A stretch of DNA of 7,046 bases from Candidatus Bipolaricaulota bacterium. Lineage in GTDB: Bacteria; Bipolaricaulota; Bipolaricaulia; M55B111. Shown here one piece after another: positions 1 to 5,910 of the stretch (the stretch's first letter is position 1; each line of letters opens with the position of its first letter). Below the pieces are notes generated by a model that ran no database searches, was not told where the DNA came from, and saw nothing but the letters and a program-made list of their open reading frames with translations. The DNA lies in the NCBI GenBank assembly GCA_018334595.1, contig JAGXLQ010000067.1, positions 1 to 7,046 on the forward strand, given 5' to 3'. A program made the translations under genes and the position numbers.

Positions 1-482
1 AAAAAAAGCTCGTGAGCATAGGCGATTCCCTTATCCAAATCAAAAAAAGCTTCCCCCCTGGTGAACAGCCGATAAATAAGCAGGACAGCCCCCGCCCCGA
101 ACTCTCTTCCCGCACGGATCTGGGAATAATCCACGACGAAGTCCTTCATTAACGTCGGTTTGTTCAGCTTCGCCACCCCGGCCAGGTTCTCCAGCGACCC
201 GAAGAAATGGTCGGGATCTGTTAAAACAGAAAACCCGGTGGCTCCGCCGGCAGAATACGTTCTCCCGAGCTCGGCGGGTTGGAAATCTTCACCCAGGATT
301 CTCCCCCGGGAAGGAGAGCCGGGCTTTATCTCCCCAATTATCGGTGTAGGATAACCTCCCTCGATGACCTCCGTAAAGTGGGTCTCGGGTTCGAACTCCA
401 TCGCCCCGTGATTTGTCTCGTAGTAACCCGAGTCCACCCGCTCGCGGGCGGATTTGGACAGCTCGTCCAGTATATCACTCAT
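1..482 (-). CDS. trpC: Indole-3-glycerol phosphate synthase, N-terminal part (cut by window edge)
   Basis: This enzyme closes the indole ring: it converts carboxyphenylamino-deoxyribulose phosphate to indole-3-glycerol phosphate in the cytoplasm. About 160 residues are visible and the reading frame runs off the window start; the family is usually 250-270 residues, so the C-terminal third or more is missing. Seen directly: GEIKPGSPSRG at residues 50-60, carrying the Glu51 and Lys53 equivalents of the active site; GGATGFSVLTDP at 79-90; and LMKDFVVDYSQI at 111-122 with the catalytic Lys113, followed by GAGAVLLI, the end of a barrel strand. The start ATG at 482 overlaps the trpD stop by 8 bases (ATGAGTGA) and has a GGAGG nine bases upstream, which fixes the start. 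It is the fourth gene of the trp operon and should share its leader control. The identification is secure. Confidence 0.95.
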   Translation of the reverse strand, partial: MSDILDELSKSARERVDSGYYETNHGAMEFEPETHFTEVIEGGYPTPIIGEIKPGSPSRGRILGEDFQPAELGRTYSAGGATGFSVLTDPDHFFGSLENLAGVAKLNKPTLMKDFVVDYSQIRAGREFGAGAVLLIYRLFTRGEAFFDLDKGIAYAHELF

Positions 483-1551
483 AGGGAATTTCCTCCGTTG
501 GGGTGTCTTCCAGCCCGTTAAGTACGTCGATCGTGCCCGTTTTCCTTACCAGGTCCCTCGCCTTGCCGTAGGCCGCGCCCGAATCTATCGACCTCCGCGC
601 TATTTCAAGACCCTCCCGAATGGAACCTCCACCACCTGCAACGTAAATCCCGGCACCGGCGTTAAGCAGGACGACGTCACGCGCCGCCCCGCCTACTACT
701 CCCTTAAGGATGCCGATAGCCAGTTTCGCGCTTTCCTGCGGGGGCAGGTCACGGATCTTGGAGGGGCTTGCCGTAGGTATCCCGAAGTCATCGGGATGGA
801 TGTTCTGATAGGTTATCTTTCCCCCCTTCAGTTCCCCAACGTAGCTTTCCCCCAGGGTTGATATTTCGTCGATTCCCGCTAATCCATAAACGACGAGGGC
901 CCGGTCCGTGCCGAGTTCTCTCAACACGGCAGGGAATTTGTTGACTAACTCCCTGTCGTAAACGCCAAGTAGTTGACGCGAGGCGGATGCCGGGTTAGTC
1001 AGGGGGCCCAGGATGTTGAACACCGTTCTAATCCCAAGTTCTCTCCTCGGTTTTGCCGCGTGCTTCATTGCCGGATGTAGGTTGGGAGCGTAGAGAAACC
1101 CGATTCCGGTTTCCTCGATGGACTTCTCTACCTGTTCCGGCCCCGCGTCTAGATTAACCCCCATCGCTTCCAGGGTGTCCGCGCTCCCGCTCTGGCTGGA
1201 ATTTGACCTGTTGCCATGCTTGGCGACGGGGAACCCGGCCCCGGCTACTACGAATGCACTCACCGTCGAAATGTTGAATGTCTTGATCCTGGAGCCTCCC
1301 GTTCCACACATGTCGACCAGGCCCTTATCCACTTCAGGGTTTATCGTGGTGCTCTTCTCACGCATTACTTTCGCAAATGCGGCAATCTCCCGGGTCGATT
1401 CTCCCTTCGATTTCAACCCGGCCAGAAAGGCACCAATATTCGTCTCGGAGCTCTCGCCGCTCATCAATTCGTTCATGGCACCACGGGCGAGAATAGAGTC
1501 GAGGTTTTTTCTTTCAGTTACCTTCTCAATAGCCTTTTTCATCTGGGTCAT
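475..1551 (-). CDS. trpD: Anthranilate phosphoribosyltransferase
   Basis: TrpD transfers the phosphoribosyl group of PRPP to anthranilate, the second committed step of tryptophan synthesis. The 358-residue length is normal for the family. Hallmarks seen: CGTGG at 82-86, the PRPP-binding loop; KHGNR at 111-115, followed by SGSAD at 121-125; HAAKPRRELGIRTVFNILGP from about 164, the anthranilate-binding and catalytic region, then LTNP; and the Asp228-Glu229 pair (GIDEIS), which binds Mg-PRPP. The helical N-terminal domain ends at about residue 75. The start ATG overlaps the trpG stop in an ATGA junction, and a G-run (GGGGGG) lies about eight bases upstream. An internal ATG three codons later is an alternative. 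The protein contains no tryptophan, which suits an enzyme needed most when tryptophan is scarce. It is not fused to trpG, unlike the enterobacterial arrangement. Confidence 0.97.
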   Translation of the reverse strand: MTQMKKAIEKVTERKNLDSILARGAMNELMSGESSETNIGAFLAGLKSKGESTREIAAFAKVMREKSTTINPEVDKGLVDMCGTGGSRIKTFNISTVSAFVVAGAGFPVAKHGNRSNSSQSGSADTLEAMGVNLDAGPEQVEKSIEETGIGFLYAPNLHPAMKHAAKPRRELGIRTVFNILGPLTNPASASRQLLGVYDRELVNKFPAVLRELGTDRALVVYGLAGIDEISTLGESYVGELKGGKITYQNIHPDDFGIPTASPSKIRDLPPQESAKLAIGILKGVVGGAARDVVLLNAGAGIYVAGGGGSIREGLEIARRSIDSGAAYGKARDLVRKTGTIDVLNGLEDTPTEEIPYE

Positions 1552-2165
1552 TCTCGATTCCCCCCGGATAAGTTCAAAAAGTTGAGTAATAGGTCTTTCC
1601 CATATTCGGTGAGTATGGATTCAGGATGGAACTGTACGCCGTAGATTGGGTACTTAGAGTGGCGTATCCCCATTATCTGATCCTCCGGACCCCAGGCGGT
1701 AACCTCCAGTTCCTCCGGAAGCGAACTGGGGTCAATCGTAAGCGAATGGTAGCGGGCTGCCGTAAAGCCGACGGGAATCCCCCGAAAGACCCCCTGACGG
1801 TCGTGGCGGATGTTGCTCGTCTTTCCGTGGAGCAGTTCCCCCGCAGCTACAACCCTTCCTCCGTAAGCAACCGCTATACCCTGATGACCCAGACAGACCC
1901 CCAGGGTGGGGATGTGCGGAGATAGCCCTTCTAGGATGGACATAGACAGGCCGAAGTAACGGGTATCCTCGGGGGTCCCCGGCCCGGGAGAAATTACCAG
2001 GGCACTCGGGCTCAAATCCTTTAGCTCGGTTAACCCCACCTCGTCGTTTCTGAAGACCAGCGGGTCACGGCCCAGTTCTCCCAGATATTGGACCAGGTTG
2101 TAGGTAAACGAATCGTAGTTGTCGATGACCACCAACCTACCCCTGGAATCGTTAGCCCTCTCCAT
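1548..2165 (-). CDS. trpG: Anthranilate synthase, glutamine amidotransferase subunit
   Basis: TrpG hydrolyses glutamine and channels ammonia to TrpE. This is a class I (triad) glutamine amidotransferase of about 205 residues, the normal length. Counting from the ATG at 2165: VIDNYDSFTYNLVQYL near the N terminus, the oxyanion-side SPGPGTPED loop at about 59-67, the nucleophile elbow GVCLGHQ at about 89-95 with Cys91, LLHGKTS at about 111-117, and HPES at about 180-183 giving the His and Glu of the triad. All catalytic residues are present. I chose the ATG at 2165 because GGTGAG lies a few bases upstream; a GTG at 2174 in the same frame would add three residues. The gene overlaps the end of trpE by 14 bases and shares ATGA with trpD, so translation is probably coupled. 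The dedicated position beside trpE favours trpG over pabA, although this family sometimes serves both. Confidence 0.96.
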   Translation of the reverse strand: MERANDSRGRLVVIDNYDSFTYNLVQYLGELGRDPLVFRNDEVGLTELKDLSPSALVISPGPGTPEDTRYFGLSMSILEGLSPHIPTLGVCLGHQGIAVAYGGRVVAAGELLHGKTSNIRHDRQGVFRGIPVGFTAARYHSLTIDPSSLPEELEVTAWGPEDQIMGIRHSKYPIYGVQFHPESILTEYGKDLLLNFLNLSGGNRE

Positions 2166-3609
2166 TCGCCTCACCCCCGGGAGAAGTTGCGACTCTGAGA
2201 GCCCCCAGCTTGTCGTTTATCTCTTCCCATTCTTGTTCCGGGTCCGAGTCGGCGACGATACCCGCTCCAGCCCGGAGTGTGATCTGACCACCGTCGGTGA
2301 AGAGGCTACGGATCGTAATACAGAAATCGAGGACTCCCGTGAACGAGAGATAGCCAACAGCCCCCGCGTATGGGCCCCTGGGGCTTACTTCGAGTTCATC
2401 TATCAGCTCCATGGCCCGGATCTTTGGTGCCCCGGATACCGTGCCCGCCGGGAAAAGAGAGGCCAGCGCATCGAGGCCATCCATCTCCGGGGACAACTTC
2501 GCCGTTACCCTGGAAACGATGTGCTGGACGTGGCTAAACTTCTTAACCTCCATGTACCCGGGAACCTCAACCGTACCGTATTCCGCAACCCTTCCGACGT
2601 CATTTCTGGCAAGGTCTACAAGCATGTTGTGCTCGGCGCGCTCCTTTTCATCCGTGAGCAGGTCCGTCCGCAGCGCCTCTCTTTCCAGCTGAGTTTTGCC
2701 TAGAGGGCGGGTCCCCGCTATCGGATAGGTACTGATTAAGTTTCCGGTAACGGAAACGAGCTCTTCGGGGCTAGAGCCGATAATCCGCCTGTCTCCAAAC
2801 TTCAGGTGGTACATATAGGGGGACGGGTTTATGTCCCGGAGCTCGCTGTACGCCTGGAGCTGGTCACCGGTAAACCGTCCGGTCAGCTTTCTTGAGAGGA
2901 CCGCCTGGTAAATATCACCGGAATGAATATAGCCCTTCGCCGTTTTCACGCTTGAAGTGAAAGCACCCTTGCGAAAGTCCGAGTTCAACTCGTTGATCCG
3001 AAATTCTGGCTCGGACCGGCTATCCTCCGAGTCAAGAACCTCTTTTAACTCCGTGGAGCGGTCTTTACCGTAGGAAAAATAGGTAAGTCTTTCGCGGACC
3101 CGATCGTGGATAATTCCGTCCAGGTAAAGACCCATCTGGAGATCGGGAAAGTTCCTTTCACGTTGAGGGGCCGGAAGGTCCTCAAGGTACCTAACGAAAT
3201 CGTAGCTTATATAACCTACCAGGCCCCCGAGGAAGTTTCCGAACTCCGCGGTGGAAAAGGCCTTGAGGTTTCTTTCTAGCTCTTTTAGAGGAGGCAGAGG
3301 ATCCTCGGTCTCAAGGACGGCTTCCCCGTTTTCCTTAAAGGTCCCTCCTGATAACGTCAGGAGGGCCACGGGGTCAAATCCCAGGAAGGTGTATTTGGCG
3401 AGTTCATCCGGGCCGGCCGAACTCTCCAGGATAAAGCTGCTCTCAAATTGTGGGTAGATCAGGCGATAGATTTTGAAGGGATCGCTAATCTTCCAGTTTA
3501 GCTCTTTCGTGGTGAGGGAATCTCTATCATAGGTCGGGGCGAGATAACTGTGCAACAGGGGGCGATCTTCAGCTGGGCCCGTTACCCGCAGCGAGCCAAA
3601 CCCGATCAC
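2152..3609 (-). CDS. trpE: Anthranilate synthase component I
   Basis: TrpE converts chorismate to anthranilate using ammonia supplied by TrpG; it is the feedback-regulated entry point of the pathway. From the GTG at 3609 the protein is 485 residues. Seen: FILESSAGPDELAKYTFLGF from 59, containing the ESS motif of the tryptophan-inhibition site; NPSPYMYHL at 261-269, the second part of that site; GDIYQAVLSR at 231-240; GSSPE at 278-282; PIAGTRPLG at 296-304; DEKERAEHNMLVDLARNDVG from 320, with the chorismate and Mg residues; PAGTVSGAPK at 387-396; and RAGAGIVADSDPEQEW at 446-461. Both halves of the inhibitor pocket are intact, so feedback inhibition by tryptophan is expected. The start is doubtful: no ribosome binding site precedes the GTG, an in-frame TGA lies at 3634-3636, and the good GGAGGT-ATG pair is one base out of frame (see 3569-3637). 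The enzyme itself is certain; its first residues are not. Confidence 0.95.
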   Translation of the reverse strand: MIGFGSLRVTGPAEDRPLLHSYLAPTYDRDSLTTKELNWKISDPFKIYRLIYPQFESSFILESSAGPDELAKYTFLGFDPVALLTLSGGTFKENGEAVLETEDPLPPLKELERNLKAFSTAEFGNFLGGLVGYISYDFVRYLEDLPAPQRERNFPDLQMGLYLDGIIHDRVRERLTYFSYGKDRSTELKEVLDSEDSRSEPEFRINELNSDFRKGAFTSSVKTAKGYIHSGDIYQAVLSRKLTGRFTGDQLQAYSELRDINPSPYMYHLKFGDRRIIGSSPEELVSVTGNLISTYPIAGTRPLGKTQLEREALRTDLLTDEKERAEHNMLVDLARNDVGRVAEYGTVEVPGYMEVKKFSHVQHIVSRVTAKLSPEMDGLDALASLFPAGTVSGAPKIRAMELIDELEVSPRGPYAGAVGYLSFTGVLDFCITIRSLFTDGGQITLRAGAGIVADSDPEQEWEEINDKLGALRVATSPGGEANGEG

Positions 3610-3637
3610 CCTGGATTTTATCTTTCTGTCGTCTCAT
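3569..3637 (-). CDS. 22-codon ORF overlapping the trpE start, or the displaced true trpE N terminus
   Basis: On the minus strand an ATG at 3637 is preceded by GGAGGT with a five-base gap, the best ribosome binding site upstream of trpE. It opens a frame of 22 codons (MRRQKDKIQGDRVW then LAAGNGPS) that stops at TGA 3569-3571, about 40 bases inside trpE, in the +1 frame relative to it. It contains one Trp codon. Two readings fit. One is a short coupling or leader ORF that loads ribosomes for reinitiation at the trpE GTG. The other is a one-base insertion, for example in the A4 run at 3616-3619, in which case removing one base gives a TrpE beginning MRRQKDKSRVIGFGS, nine residues longer than from the GTG. 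The second is simpler; sequencing error and real mutation cannot be separated here. Confidence 0.35.
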   Translation of the reverse strand: MRRQKDKIQGDRVWLAAGNGPS

Positions 3638-3682
3638 TTTGTACCTCCAATGGTAATTTGTTGAAGTTCCGAATAACAAAAT

Positions 3683-3709
3683 AAAAAAACTATGGGCATC
3701 AACCCATAG
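3683..3709 (-). terminator. trp attenuator terminator hairpin
   Basis: On the minus strand CTATGGG (3709-3703) pairs perfectly with CCCATAG (3696-3690) around a six-base loop and is followed at once by seven T residues (3689-3683), then A and four more T. This is a complete intrinsic terminator between the leader peptide and trpE. It would stop transcription before the structural genes when tryptophan is plentiful. Its upstream arm shares three bases with the antiterminator arm, so the two structures exclude each other. Confidence 0.92.
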
Positions 3710-3767
3710 AGTTAACAAACGTTTAGAAGTCGCTTCATCGTCCGCGCACCCCTAAACTCTAGTTTAG
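3707..3767 (-). promoter_or_regulatory. trp attenuator: alternative 1:2 and 2:3 (antiterminator) pairings
   Basis: Directly after the Trp codons, minus-strand CTAAAC (3767-3762) can pair with GTTTAG (3757-3752) around the tetraloop TAGA, giving the 1:2 hairpin. Alternatively TAGAGTT (3761-3755), which includes the leader stop codon, can pair over 7 bp with AACTCTA (3713-3707). That second pairing takes three bases of the terminator's upstream arm and is the 2:3 antiterminator. A ribosome stalled at the Trp codons would cover segment 1 and free segment 2, so trpE is transcribed. A ribosome reaching the stop codon would cover segment 2, so the terminator forms. The pairings are seen in the sequence; the mechanism is inferred from known trp attenuators. 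An extra CTAAAC at 3726-3721 could also pair with GTTTAG and may support the antiterminator. Confidence 0.82.
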
Positions 3768-3848
3768 CCACGGCCAGGAAATTCGTTTATCCATACAATA
3801 ACTACTCTCTGCCGACCTCACCCCCAGTTTTGATTTTATATTTTCCAT
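3759..3848 (-). CDS. trpL: trp operon leader peptide (29 aa, Trp-Pro-Trp near the end)
   Basis: This short ORF senses charged tRNA-Trp. It starts at ATG 3848 with MENIKSK and ends with ISWPWLN before TAG at 3759-3761. A GAGGTG ribosome binding site lies four bases upstream of the ATG. The two TGG codons (3774-3776 and 3768-3770) are separated by one CCG, and the stop codon follows two codons after the second TGG, exactly where ribosome position must control the downstream RNA structures. Two Trp in 29 codons is extreme, since Trp is rare elsewhere (none in TrpD). The ORF lies between a consensus promoter and an intrinsic terminator ahead of trpE. It is not homologous in detail to the enterobacterial peptide but plays the same part. 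It has no other expected function, and the peptide is probably degraded. Confidence 0.9.
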   Translation of the reverse strand: MENIKSKLGVRSAESSYCMDKRISWPWLN

Positions 3849-3873
3849 TATTCACCTCTAAAATATTGATGTT

Positions 3874-3902
3874 ATTATATTCAACATTCTCTATCTTGTC
3901 AA
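3874..3902 (-). promoter_or_regulatory. Consensus sigma-70 promoter of the trp operon
   Basis: On the minus strand TTGACA (3902-3897) and TATAAT (3879-3874) are separated by exactly 17 bases: a perfect match to the bacterial housekeeping promoter at both boxes and in spacing. The predicted start of transcription is near 3867, about 20 bases ahead of the trpL ATG. So strong a promoter fits an operon restrained afterwards by attenuation, and possibly by a repressor or activator at the adjacent palindrome. Confidence 0.93.
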
Positions 3903-3906
3903 CCAC

Positions 3907-3935
3907 CAGTTTAACAGTAATATTCTGTTAAACTG
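3907..3935. promoter_or_regulatory. 11-bp perfect inverted repeat next to the trp promoter (candidate operator)
   Basis: CAGTTTAACAG (3907-3917) and CTGTTAAACTG (3925-3935) form a perfect dyad around the AT-only spacer TAATATT. Its near edge is four bases beyond the -35 box, and its centre is about 54 bases upstream of the predicted trp start site. That position suits an activator or a repressor working from upstream. The sequence does not match the E. coli TrpR operator core (CTAG-TTAA-CTAG). It could also serve the divergent small gene at 4084. It is not followed by a T tract on either strand, so a terminator is less likely. The bound protein is unknown. Confidence 0.55.
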
Positions 3936-4083
3936 TCCAGGACATGGGGTGAGTTTGTCCGGCGGGAAAAGCATCACGTCATCTCTGGATTCCACACAAC
4001 TGCCACACATAATTCTCTCCCATTTTATACACCCCTCCCCTAATCTCTTACGGACGTCATAAACACAACAGGAGGAATAAAAG

Positions 4084-4302
4084 ATGTTAACCAACAAGAA
4101 TACTTTACTTGCAATCGTATCGGTGACGGTACTTGGTCTTCTCGTAACTGGCGTAGTGGGTCTGGTTGATGGTAGCTGTGATGACCCGCTGGAGAGGGAC
4201 ACTGACGGTGACGTTATGGTAAACCACAACGACGAGGACTATACACCTCCCGAAGATGGTAGTGGTTACGGAGCGAGTGGTGAAAAAACAGGGCAAAGGT
4301 AG
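4084..4302 (+). CDS. Small membrane-anchored protein with acidic exported tail
   Basis: I do not recognise this 72-residue protein. The ATG is preceded by AGGAGG eight bases upstream, which makes translation likely. Residues 1-6 (MLTNKN) are followed by one hydrophobic segment at about 7-28 (LLAIVSVTVLGLLVTGVVGL). The rest is hydrophilic and strongly acidic, with one Cys at about 32 and a Gly/Pro-rich end. The topology suggests a signal anchor or an uncleaved signal peptide with the tail outside the membrane; the Cys lacks a proper lipobox. Within the tail, DTDGDVMVNHNDEDY has Asp/Asn spacing reminiscent of a calcium-binding DxDGD loop, as in thrombospondin type 3 or dockerin repeats, but only one copy is present and the match is loose. 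It is divergent from the trp operon and has no neighbour that explains it. No clear promoter was found; TTTTATAC at 4022-4029 is a weak -10 candidate. Confidence 0.65.
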   Translation: MLTNKNTLLAIVSVTVLGLLVTGVVGLVDGSCDDPLERDTDGDVMVNHNDEDYTPPEDGSGYGASGEKTGQR

Positions 4303-4329
4303 AGCGTGAAACCAGGTCAGAAGAAAAGT

Positions 4330-4418
4330 AACGGGTAGGAATGGAGAGAACCACCCGGCTCTGTCGGTCAACCCGTTCTCGAGAAAAACCTCCGTTTTTG
4401 GTTTCCCTCCCAGGGAAA
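4330..4418. repeat. Hairpins downstream of the small membrane-protein gene
   Basis: Part of a non-coding stretch (4303-4599) in which I see no supportable gene. AACGGGT (4330-4336) can pair with ACCCGTT (4371-4377), or GAGAAC (4346-4351) with GTTCTC (4375-4380). A compact hairpin TTTCCCT-CCC-AGGGAAA lies at 4402-4418. One of these may end transcription of the gene at 4084, but none has an immediate T tract on the plus strand. Function unknown. Confidence 0.3.
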
Positions 4419-4667
4419 GTCTACCCGTATGCTCAAACCCCGCCCCCCTTTCCTAGATCTCAAATATGTAACCGAACAAGTTAATCACTTTTTCCACCAG
4501 ACACTTCTTGAGGGAATTAAAAGGCAAACAGAGCGTTCAATTGTCAGATAGCGGGACTCCATACCCCCTGTTGAGTGTTTTGCTATCTTTTGAGTAAGAT
4601 TGTTACGTTGGTCTATCGAGAGAGTGATTCGACCAGACAGGTCAAGGGATGTTAACAGATGCCTAAG

Positions 4668-4711
4668 TCAACTACCCAGCCCCAAGGGACGGGGTTCTCT
4701 CGGCTTTTTTT
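4668..4711 (+). terminator. GC hairpin with T7 tract; possible terminator or IS200/IS605-type element end
   Basis: After GTCAACTACCC comes CCCC (4680-4683), which pairs with GGGG (4691-4694) around AAGGGAC. An outer AGCC (4678-4681) could instead pair with GGCT (4702-4705), and seven T residues follow (4705-4711). This can act as an intrinsic terminator on the plus strand. The phrase AAGTCAACTACCC followed by a C-rich/G-rich hairpin resembles, from memory, the right ends of IS200/IS605-type elements, where it also forms the scaffold end of the TnpB guide RNA. No transposase or TnpB frame is left nearby, so at most this is a remnant. Confidence 0.35.
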
Positions 4712-4763
4712 ACAAGGCGGTTAAAGGGGAAGCTCGAAGAGTAAAACCAACAGCTAAACCTAA

Positions 4764-5051
4764 CAAAAGTGGTGTTATTTGGCTCTTAGCAAAAGGAAAT
4801 TACACCCCGGCCAGCCAGAAGGATATTCTTTTAAGCTGGTAAAAATGATGCTGAGTGTTTCCGGGCTGGAGCCTCATATCTATCGGGAGGAGGAGTAGGA
4901 TGAGGTAAAAGAAAAGCTGAAGAAGATGGAGGAAGGGGGCGTGGTCCTGTGGAAAAACAAATGAATATACCGAGTCGGACAGAAATACGAAGAGCGGTAG
5001 CCCCCTGGCGGTGTTTTGAGAAAGTTTATCGCGGACACTGACGGAGGTCCT
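4764..5051 (+). pseudogene. Probable decayed gene with three in-frame stop codons
   Basis: One frame reads coding-like for about 95 codons but is broken by TAG 4896-4898, TGA 4962-4964 and TAG 4998-5000, ending at TGA 5052. Pieces include PEGYSFKLVKMMLSVSGLEP before the first stop, DEVKEKLKKMEEGGVVLWKN between stops, IYRVGQKYEER, and PPGGVLRKFIADTDGG. The second and third pieces look like a helix followed by a beta wing (E-x-L-x-x-M-E-E-G-x-V ... Y-x-V), a pattern common in winged-helix domains, but I do not recognise the family. Codons such as GAG, GAA, GGG and GTG show the G-first bias of real genes. No good start or ribosome binding site is visible. A chance open stretch remains possible. 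The following 5052-5290 holds no clear gene; a CAACCT/AGGTTG hairpin lies near 5190-5210. Confidence 0.4.
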
Positions 5052-5310
5052 TGATAAGGAATCCTGCTGAATGTGCTCCTCCGAAGCGGGTCTATTCGGC
5101 GCGTCTGTCCAATGATTTCCATATAAGTTCTGGGTCACGAGTTAACAGGACTTCAGACCCCCTATATGCCTGAAAAGTTGGACTACGATCAACCTACGTG
5201 CAGGAGGTTGAAGATTCGAGGATGTTGGGTCTTAATTCGGTACCATTTTTTGCTAATATAGTCCAAGAACAATAGTTGGGCCGGACACTAAAGTAAAGGG
5301 GGACCATATT

Positions 5311-5802
5311 ATGAAAAAACCCGAAAAACCAAAGGTAGAGATCGATGACCTCGTCGGAGAGATGGATATACAGTTAGACGAGCACAGGACGTATTACGAC
5401 AGAGAGACCGGGGAATTCGTCCTGGTGACGGATAGAGCATTTATGCAACTTGAAGACGGGAAGACGCTTGACGATATTGATCCCCGTTTCGAGGAGCAGA
5501 GACGGTATTTTAAACTCGCTCGCGATATATGGGAAAACGATAACTACGTCCATATCCCGACCCAGTTCGAAATACACGAATGGGAAATAATGAAGGATTT
5601 TTGCTACACGGTCGAGGACGACGAAGTAAGAAGCGACCTGTTAAATGCCATCCACGGACGTGGAGCCTTTCGTATGTTCAAGGATAAAATCAGTCAGCAC
5701 GGGGTAAGGCAGGACTGGTTCGACTACAAAAAAGAGCAACTTGCCGAGATCGCCAGGCGATGGTGTGAAAAGCACGATATTGAATATATAGAGGAAGGCT
5801 GA
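5311..5802 (+). CDS. UPF0158 family protein, function unknown
   Basis: A 163-residue soluble protein of the UPF0158 family, identified by its diagnostic strings: EMDIQLDEHRTYYDRETGEF at about 18-37, the start of the domain; YVHIPTQFEIHEWEIMKDFC near 84-103; then YTVEDDEVRSDLLNAIHGRG and AFRMFKDKI at about 104-132; and WCEKHDIEYIEEG at the C terminus. Length and layout are normal for the family, so the gene looks intact. No signal peptide or membrane segment is present, and the composition is acidic. The family is widespread in bacteria and some archaea, without an established function. The ATG has GGGGGA seven bases upstream. An AT-rich segment with TGCTAATAT at about 5251-5259 could be an extended -10 element, but a -35 box is not clear. 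The next gene downstream is a pseudogene 108 bases away, so no functional partner is left to suggest a role. Confidence 0.9.
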   Translation: MKKPEKPKVEIDDLVGEMDIQLDEHRTYYDRETGEFVLVTDRAFMQLEDGKTLDDIDPRFEEQRRYFKLARDIWENDNYVHIPTQFEIHEWEIMKDFCYTVEDDEVRSDLLNAIHGRGAFRMFKDKISQHGVRQDWFDYKKEQLAEIARRWCEKHDIEYIEEG

Positions 5803-5910
5803 CTGTTTACCGCCCGACGGTTACGTAGTACTGAAATAGAGACTTCTCTAGATTTGCCACGAGGGTCCATGATCTAGCCGATTATGGGCAATTACATTGG
5901 AGGTGTGACG

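Noticed and set aside
454..2703. Several plus-strand frames of 90-190 codons
   Set aside because: All lie antisense to trpD, trpG and trpE, whose protein motifs are unmistakable; these are shadows.
3683..3848. T-box or TRAP-type control of the trp operon
   Set aside because: No T-box consensus (TGGNACCGCG-like) segment and no run of spaced GAG/TAG triplets; the Trp-codon leader with mutually exclusive hairpins explains the region fully.
3874..3902. Archaeal TATA-box interpretation of TATAAT
   Set aside because: A perfect TTGACA at exactly 17 bases upstream, a ribosome binding site before the leader and an attenuator all fit bacteria much better.
3891..4371. Minus-strand frames of 112 and 88 codons over the small membrane-protein gene
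   Set aside because: They are antisense to the 4084 gene, which has a strong ribosome site and a sensible hydrophobic segment; the minus frames have neither.
4600..4842. 80-codon plus-strand frame with a TTG start
   Set aside because: No ribosome binding site, runs through the hairpin and T7 tract at 4678-4711, and ends beside a different, more coding-like frame. The peptide resembles nothing I know; its central part is the translated hairpin.
4800..5138. 112-codon and 80-codon minus-strand frames
   Set aside because: Low-complexity Phe/Leu/Ser-rich translations typical of the reverse of a purine-rich strand; no ribosome site, and the plus strand gives the better coding signal.
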